Assembly (NCBI RefSeq): GCF_001577835.2
Contig: NC_029529.1
Location: 11,419,380-11,483,379, forward strand
Direction: 5' to 3'
Source: Coturnix japonica
Lineage: Eukaryota; Chordata; Aves; Galliformes; Phasianidae
Length of the DNA: 64,000 nt
Part shown: positions 58,711 to 64,000 of the stretch, one piece after another
Numbering within the stretch: the stretch's first letter is position 1
How the letters are laid out: the number at the start of each line of letters is the position of its first letter
Position numbers and translations under genes: made by a program
The notes under the pieces: model-generated
Told to the model about the DNA's origin: nothing
The model's database searches: none
Seen by the model: the letters and a program-made list of their open reading frames with translations, nothing else

Positions 58711-58770
58711 GTGCCGTGCTGTGCCGTGCTGTGCCGTGCCGTGCCGTGCTGTGCCGTGCTGTGCCGTGCT
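58711..58770. repeat. 10-bp tandem repeat, 6 copies
   Basis: GTGCCGTGCT repeated six times in register, with a single change (third copy ends CC). It abuts the CpG island of the PITPNC1-like gene. Confidence 0.95.
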
Positions 58771-58789
58771 ATTGGGCTTCCCGGTGCCG

Positions 58790-59085
58790 GTGCAGTGGCG
58801 GAGCGGTGCCGGTGCGCGGCGGATTCCTCCCCCTAGGGGTCGGTGTGCGCCGGTTCGGCGGTGCGGGAGGCGGCAGCTCCTGCGCACGGCCCGGGGCGGC
58901 CGGGACACGGCGGGGAGCGAGCAGCGGGGAACGGGACCGGAGCGGAACCGGGTGAGTGCGGCGGAGCCGGGGCGGGGACCCCCCACTAACGGGCCCGGAG
59001 GCGGCGGGCGCTGCTCGGGAGATGCGCGGGGCGGGCGGCGGGGAAGGGGCGATGGAGCCCCCGGAGCTGCCGTCCCGGTGAGCGG
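58790..59085 (+). promoter_or_regulatory. CpG-island promoter of the PITPNC1-like gene
   Basis: CpG-dense block with two consecutive splice-donor candidates, AACCGG/GTGAGT at 58953 and CGTCCCG/GTGAGC at 59078, which would end one or two alternative non-coding leader exons. The second candidate contains two ATGs in one frame (59022 and 59052), so a coding alternative first exon cannot be excluded. The main ATG lies in a later exon starting near 59802. Confidence 0.6.
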
Positions 59086-59802
59086 CGGGGGGCAGCGCGG
59101 TGGTCCCGGGGCTGTCCCGCTGTCACCCGGCTGTGCCACACGCCACCTCTATCGCTGCTGCTCTGTGAGCCCGAGGGAGTGAGGGGAGGGGCGGCTTCTT
59201 CCCCATCAGCTGGAAGCCCCCGGGATGTCCCCGTGTTCCCCGGTGACCCCGCACGGACCAGTCGCTCCCGAACAGCCCCATCCGCCCCCCCCCTCGGAGG
59301 AGCAGGTCTAACCGTGCTCGGGTCACTGCGTGGGGCTGTATCCTCCGCGTGTCCCCGCCGTGTTCCCTGCGGATGGAGACCTCCGTGGGGCTGCGGGGAG
59401 CGGGACAGCCCGGCAGTGCCCCACCCGGTACCGGTGTCACACCGGAAAGGGATCCACACGGAACCCCGACCTCGTGGGGACACGGCTGTGGGTGAAGCAG
59501 GACTGGGGTGTTCGGGGTCCATCCCCACCCGTAAGTCCGATGCCACCCACCGCTGGATGGGAACGCAGCGCCCCGAAGGGTGGTGTGCTCCGGAACAGCT
59601 GCACCAGCATCTGCGTGGCAAGGAAGGGGTTAAGGCACCCTGCGGGGTATCGGGGTGTCCCCAACCGGGGGTACACGCGGGCAGCTCCTCGCACCGGTGA
59701 CCTCACGGCACCGCCATGGCAACGCCGCGTGAAATCACCGGCACCGGAGCGATGCGTCCAGCCCGGCAGCCCGCAGTCACCGCACACCGTGTCCCCACCA
59801 GG

Positions 59803-59823
59803 ATGAGCTGCGCCCACGTGTGA
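59803..59823 (+). CDS. Upstream ORF of 6 codons in the PITPNC1-like leader
   Basis: ATG at 59803 lies one base after the probable acceptor (CCACCAG, intron ends at 59801), reads Met-Ser-Cys-Ala-His-Val and stops at 59823, ten bases before the main ATG. It may lower initiation at the main start. Presence of the ATG is certain; use is inferred. Confidence 0.4.
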   Translation: MSCAHV

Positions 59824-59833
59824 CCCCGCCACC

Positions 59834-62787
59834 ATGCTGGTCAAGGAGTACCGCATCTGTATGCCGCTCACCACCGAGGAGGTGAGCAGTGGGACGGCAG
59901 GCAGGGGACCGTGCCACCTTCCTAGGGAGAGCACCGAGCTTTTGGGTGCAGAATCCTCACTTTGGGGTGCAAACCTGGGACCCCCCGGCACCTCATCCCC
60001 GTGCCCAGTGCCTCCGGGGGGCTCAGCATCCCCTCTATTCTGCCGCAGTACCGCGTGGGGCAGCTGTACACCATCAGCAAGCACAGCCACCAGGAGAGTG
60101 AGAAGGGTGAGGGCGTGGAGGTGGTGAGGAACGAACCCCACGAGGACCCGGTGCACGGCCCTGGGCAGTTCACTGAGAAGCGCGTCCACCTCTCCAGGTG
60201 AGCCATACAGTGTGGGGAGGGATGGGGGTCCCCACCTACCCCAGTGCTGGGGGATGTTGCTGTGCTGTGACCCCATCCTGTGTGTCCCCAGATCTGCAGG
60301 GGGTAAAACCTCCCAGGCTGCAGCCACCTCTGAATGGCTGCACCCAACCTGGGGAGCTGCAGGGATGCGCTCATCTCCTGGGGGCTGCACCCATCTGCTG
60401 CAGTACCCCCATCTCCCAGGGCTGCACCCATCTCCTATGGACAGCACTATTTCCCAGTGCAGGGCACAGCAGGGATGCCCCAGCGGTTGCTCTGCCCATC
60501 GCAGGGGTGTCCCCCCATATCCCTGCACTCAGCCCTATAGGCTGGCAGCTGGCACACGGTGCTGCTGTCCCAGTGTCTCCTCCACCAGCTGCAGTGTGTG
60601 GCCGAGAGCGTTGCGGCTGCTCCCCCAGCAGGGAGCCACTGGTGTTAGACAGGATATTTTTAGCCACGGCACTCACGATTCTCCTCTCGGAGATGTTATT
60701 TATAACATCAGAAAATTAATCAAAAAACACCACCCGGCTCCCTGCTGCTGGGAGGGAGGGCAGCACACACCGTGAGTGCCCAGGGTGGGGACTGGGGGGG
60801 CATCATGGGCACCAGGCTGAGATGGGGGCAGGGATGGGGGTCCTGGGGTGATGGGACTCCTGGAGAAGGGATGAGGGGCTTGGAGTGATGGAGTCCAGGA
60901 GCTGTGCTGGGCAGGCAGGGCTGGGTGGCATCATGCTGTGCCACGCTCCTGGGCTGCACCCTGCCCTGCTGCTTTCCCCCACAGCAAGTTGCCCAGCTGG
61001 GCACGGGCAGTGACTCCCCGCATCTTCTACATCACGGAGAAGGCCTGGAACTACTACCCCTACACCATCACTGGTGAGTCCCAGTGGTGAGGATGGGGCA
61101 CTCGACACAGCCTGGTGCCACAGGGCTCTGGCACGGTCTCACTTGTCTCTTTCTCCCCCACAATGCTGCTCCGTGCTGCTGGTCCCTGCAGAGTACACGG
61201 TAAGGGGGTGGCATGTGGGGAGCTGGTCCCTTTCCCCTGGGGTGGGTGCCCTCAGGGTTCATGGACCAGCTCCTGGCTGCTCTCCCCACAGTGCTCCTTC
61301 CTGCCCAAGTTCTCCATCTACATTGAGACCAAGTACGAGGACAACTGTGGGGACAGCGAGAACGTGAGTGGCACTGCCCACGTCCCTGTGTCCTTCCCTG
61401 AGACCTGGCGACCTCATTGCAGGGAACATGTGTGGTTGGTGCCATCCCCTCTCACCTCTCCCCTCTCCCCATCCCAGATCTTCCACAGTGATAAAATCCT
61501 GGGTGACCACGAGGTCTCCTTCCTGGACATCGCCTTTGATGAGATCCCTGAGCGCTACTATCGCAGCCTGGAGGTAACGGGGTTCTGGGGGTGCCCTGTT
61601 TGGGGTCCCCCCCCAGCTCAGCTCACAGCCCCGCTCTGTGCCCAAGGACCCCCGGTTCTTCAGCTCAGCCAAGACGGGCCGGGGGCCGCTGCGGGAGGGC
61701 TGGCGCCAGCACACCAAACCCATCATGTGTTCCTACAAGCTGGTGACCGTCAAGTTCGAGGTGTGGGGGCTGCAGACGCGGGTGGAGCAGTTTGTGCACA
61801 AGGTGAGGGGGCCGAGGGCACCAGCGGGGGCCATGCGGGCATGGGGTGCTGAGAGCCACTGTCACTGTCACAGGTGATCCGGGATATCCTGCTGATCGGG
61901 CACCGACAAGCCTTCACCTGGGTGGACGAGTGGTGCGGTGAGTCCCTGCCATTCCCCCGGCCCCAGAACATGGGACTCCAAAAGCCACCAGCCCCGCTGG
62001 TGCCCCATAACCCCATGCCCTTACATCACTGCACACCTGGGACTGTGCTGGGCAAGGCTTGGCCAAAGCAGCACTGCAGCCAGACAATTCAAAACAGCCA
62101 CCACTGGGGTCACCACTGGGGCCAGTACAGCTCTCTGCCTTCCAGACAGGCCCATGGGAAGGTTTGTGCCTTCAATACACACCTACAAGTGGCCACAACC
62201 CAAAGCTAAAGAGCCAACACCCCTTATTCCTCCACCTGTACATCCCCATGGGTTGCCACCTTGGCACTCACCGGTGGTCCCCATGTACGTGGAGTCCCCC
62301 TGTGCCCCCTATATGGCTCAGCATCCCCTGCCTGCACTGTCCGTCTGTTTATCCCCTCCTCATGGAGTCCTGCTGCCACCCTCCTGTTCCTGCCTGCCCC
62401 TCTGCCCCAGCCCTTGTTGCCTTCCCCGTGTGGATGCTGTGCCCAGGGCTGGCACCTTAAGGGACTGGGGGGCACTGGGAGGTGCCAGAGGTGGCTGTGA
62501 GCCCGTGTGTGTGCTCAGCAGGCATGACGATGGAGGAGGTGAGGCAGTACGAGAGGGAAACCCAGGAGGCCACCAACGAGATCATCGGGTTGGTGACCCC
62601 CACCATTTCGGTCAGCGAGGTGGGGCAGCCCACAGACACGCACTCGGCCCCTGCCAGTGCCCCCTCCACCCCACTCAGCGACGACGCCCCCGATTTCCTC
62701 GCCCCCCCCAAAGCTCGGCCCCGCAAGAAATCAGCGCCGGAGACCCTGACACTGCCTGCACTGCGGGAACGTGCCAGCGCAGAGTGA
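59834..62787 (+). CDS. PITPNC1-like class II phosphatidylinositol transfer protein, 9 coding exons
   Basis: Soluble RdgB-beta-type lipid transfer protein; the family binds phosphatidylinositol and phosphatidic acid. Coding exons: 59834-59881, 60049-60197, 60985-61073, 61192-61199 (8-nt microexon), 61292-61363, 61478-61573, 61647-61802, 61874-61937, 62522-62787. The total is 948 nt, 315 residues (human PITPNC1 332). The start GCCACCATGC is a near-ideal Kozak. Residues 1-16 are MLVKEYRICMPLTTEE, then GQLYTISKHSH, LPSWARAV, WNYYPYTITEYTCSFLPKFS, DEIPERYY, IMCSYKLVTVKFEVWGLQTR and LIGHRQAFTWVDEW. The tail keeps SAPASAPSTPL and RKKSAPETLTLP; the latter resembles the 14-3-3-binding phospho-site of PITPNC1. 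The insert between residues 113 and 135 differs from PITPNC1, and many conservative changes throughout suggest a separate paralogue, not PITPNC1 itself, which in human lies on chromosome 17. No symbol is given for that reason. Confidence 0.93.
60198..60984 (+). other. PITPNC1-like intron 2
   Basis: 787 bp, no exon. An AT-rich block near 60650-60725 contains an 18-bp inverted repeat (60692-60709) with a MEF2 consensus at its centre. Confidence 0.5.
60692..60709. promoter_or_regulatory. Palindromic MEF2-type site
   Basis: GATGTTATTTATAACATC: eight-base arms are perfect complements around a TT centre. The middle ten bases TTATTTATAA fit the MEF2 consensus YTAWWWWTAR. Followed by AAAATTAATC. Function inferred. 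Confidence 0.4.
61192..61199 (+). CDS. 8-nt microexon of the PITPNC1-like gene
   Basis: AGTACACG between GGTCCCTGCAG and GTAAGG. With one base from exon 3 and the downstream exon it yields Glu-Tyr-Thr-Cys (residues 96-99), exactly the ITEYTCSF sequence of human PITPNC1. Skipping it would shift the frame, so it must be included for a working protein. Confidence 0.92.
61938..62521 (+). other. PITPNC1-like intron 8 with a tandem NAGNAG acceptor
   Basis: 584 bp, the last intron. It ends CAGCAG, giving two possible acceptors three bases apart (after 62518 or after 62521). Both keep the frame: Trp-Cys-Gly-Met or Trp-Cys-Ala-Gly-Met. Nothing else recognisable inside. Confidence 0.8.
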
Positions 62788-63292
62788 TGCTGCATTGCAC
62801 CACCACAGCGTGCCACCTCCCTGGCCGGACTGTCCTCTCCTCCATGCCAGCCCTGCCCACCTCATCCCCTCCGACAGATGCTGACCCCAAGGGGGGACCT
62901 GCCAGCTGGGTATGTGGGAGCCTTGTGGGGTTGCCAATACCCCTGAGCCGCTGCGGATGCCCAGGTGGGACATTGTCACCATTGCTGTGCTGGACCTGCT
63001 GGCTCACCGGGAGGGGACACTCACAGCATCAGGCCATGGTGGCATCCTGGCACCTGGTGCAGCCCCTTGAGTCTGAGCACCACGGCACTTAGGGAGTGAT
63101 GCTCGAGCAGCACCCTGCGAGGTAGGCACCAGAACAAGAAGGTGAGCATGGAAGTGACAGTGACAGCCCAGTGCCACCTCTTGGGTGCCAAGGGCCACCC
63201 CAGGCCCTGCAGCTGAGAGCTGTGTCAGTGCGAGGGGTGCCAGGGCAAGCTCAGAGCTGTGTTTTCTTTGGGAAAACATTGGCCTTTTTGGA

Positions 63293-63298
63293 AATAAA
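63293..63298 (+). promoter_or_regulatory. Poly(A) signal AATAAA, PITPNC1-like gene
   Basis: AATAAA in TTTGGAAATAAAGCTGG, about 500 bp after the stop; only canonical signal before the opposing gene. Confidence 0.75.
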
Positions 63299-63331
63299 GC
63301 TGGAGACGTGGCGGCTGGCTCCTGGTGGTGG

Positions 63332-63337
63332 TTTATT
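63332..63337 (-). promoter_or_regulatory. Poly(A) signal AATAAA on the minus strand
   Basis: Plus-strand TTTATT in GGTGGTTTATTGGGCC. It lies about 180 bp downstream of the minus-strand stop codon, in the right position for the convergent gene. Confidence 0.65.
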
Positions 63338-63518
63338 GGGCCCTGCAGCACAGAGCTGTGCCTGCACTGTCCCCACACATAGCACACACTCTGGACACTT
63401 CAGCTGGGCTGGGAAAGGCAGCAGTGGGTTGGGGTTTATGGAGCAGAACAGGGAGGATTGAGCTGGGTCAGCTCAGCGATTCCTCCAGCTGCACAGATGG
63501 AAACAGCTCCCTTCCCTG

Positions 63519-63950
<432 letters not shown>

Positions 63951-64000
63951 TCATACACCTCAGCTGTCACAGCATGAAGCATGGCCTCACTCTGTGTCAC

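Larger units (their letters stand above)
62788..63518. other. Shared 3' region of two convergent genes
   Basis: PITPNC1-like 3' UTR runs right to AATAAA at 63293-63298. On the other strand, TTTATT at 63332-63337 is an AATAAA for the minus-strand gene, whose stop is at 63519-63521. Expected cleavage sites cross or abut, so the two transcripts probably overlap by a few bases at their 3' ends. Confidence 0.7.

Noticed and set aside
59437-60528. 363-residue minus-strand open frame
   Set aside because: Antisense to PITPNC1-like exons 1 and 2 and crosses their introns; biased composition.
61938-63092. 384-residue plus-strand open frame
   Set aside because: Runs from intron 8 through the last PITPNC1-like exon in another frame and into the 3' UTR; Pro/Ser/His/Cys-rich shadow.
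55628-63518. ROGDI or SMIM22, expected near SEPTIN12 from human gene order
   Set aside because: No frame resembles either protein as I remember it; the MYADM-like and PITPNC1-like genes occupy the space.

Overview
The window is vertebrate nuclear DNA and is almost certainly from a bird, most likely a galliform such as chicken. Every gene is split by GT-AG introns and reads as a vertebrate protein. The only interspersed repeats I can identify are 3'-truncated CR1 LINE fragments, the typical avian repeat. Gene starts sit in dense CpG islands. The order DECR2 - RAB11FIP3 and the presence of SEPTIN12 fit the avian counterpart of human 16p13.3 (chicken chromosome 14 by general knowledge; not checked here).

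Layout. 26-3536 (+): DECR2, eight coding exons, complete, ending in a peroxisomal AKL signal. 5.6-6.5 kb: CpG-island promoter with a perfect CRE. 6094-44048 (+): RAB11FIP3, fifteen coding exons over 38 kb, with three long 5' introns of 6-8 kb, a GC-AG intron and a 135-nt in-frame cassette exon. 44-47.2 kb: its 3' UTR and a gene-poor spacer. 47607-55627 (+): a long-form SEPTIN12, eleven coding exons, whose first two exons match the N-terminus of SEPTIN9. 56288-57154 (+): a single-exon MYADM-like gene. 57.2-59.1 kb: spacer with a large degenerate minisatellite running up to a CpG promoter. 59834-62787 (+): a PITPNC1-like class II phosphatidylinositol transfer protein with an 8-nt microexon and a NAGNAG acceptor. 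63519-63916 (-): the last two exons of a gene I do not recognise, meeting the PITPNC1-like gene tail to tail.

The first 44 kb are intron-rich and hold all of the CR1 pieces. The last 17 kb are compact and very GC-rich, with introns mostly of 60-900 bp. The genes do not form one pathway. They are linked by membrane and lipid biology: recycling-endosome traffic (RAB11FIP3), septin filaments (SEPTIN12), MARVEL membrane proteins (MYADM-like) and phospholipid transfer (PITPNC1-like). RAB11FIP3 and septins both act in cytokinesis in other vertebrates.

The most interesting large-scale signal is that four consecutive genes have their closest relatives on human chromosome 17: RAB11FIP4, SEPTIN9, MYADML2 and PITPNC1. 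The block therefore looks like one half of an ancient duplicated segment, including a SEPTIN12 that keeps the SEPTIN9-type N-terminus and a PITPNC1 paralogue that I do not know from mammals.
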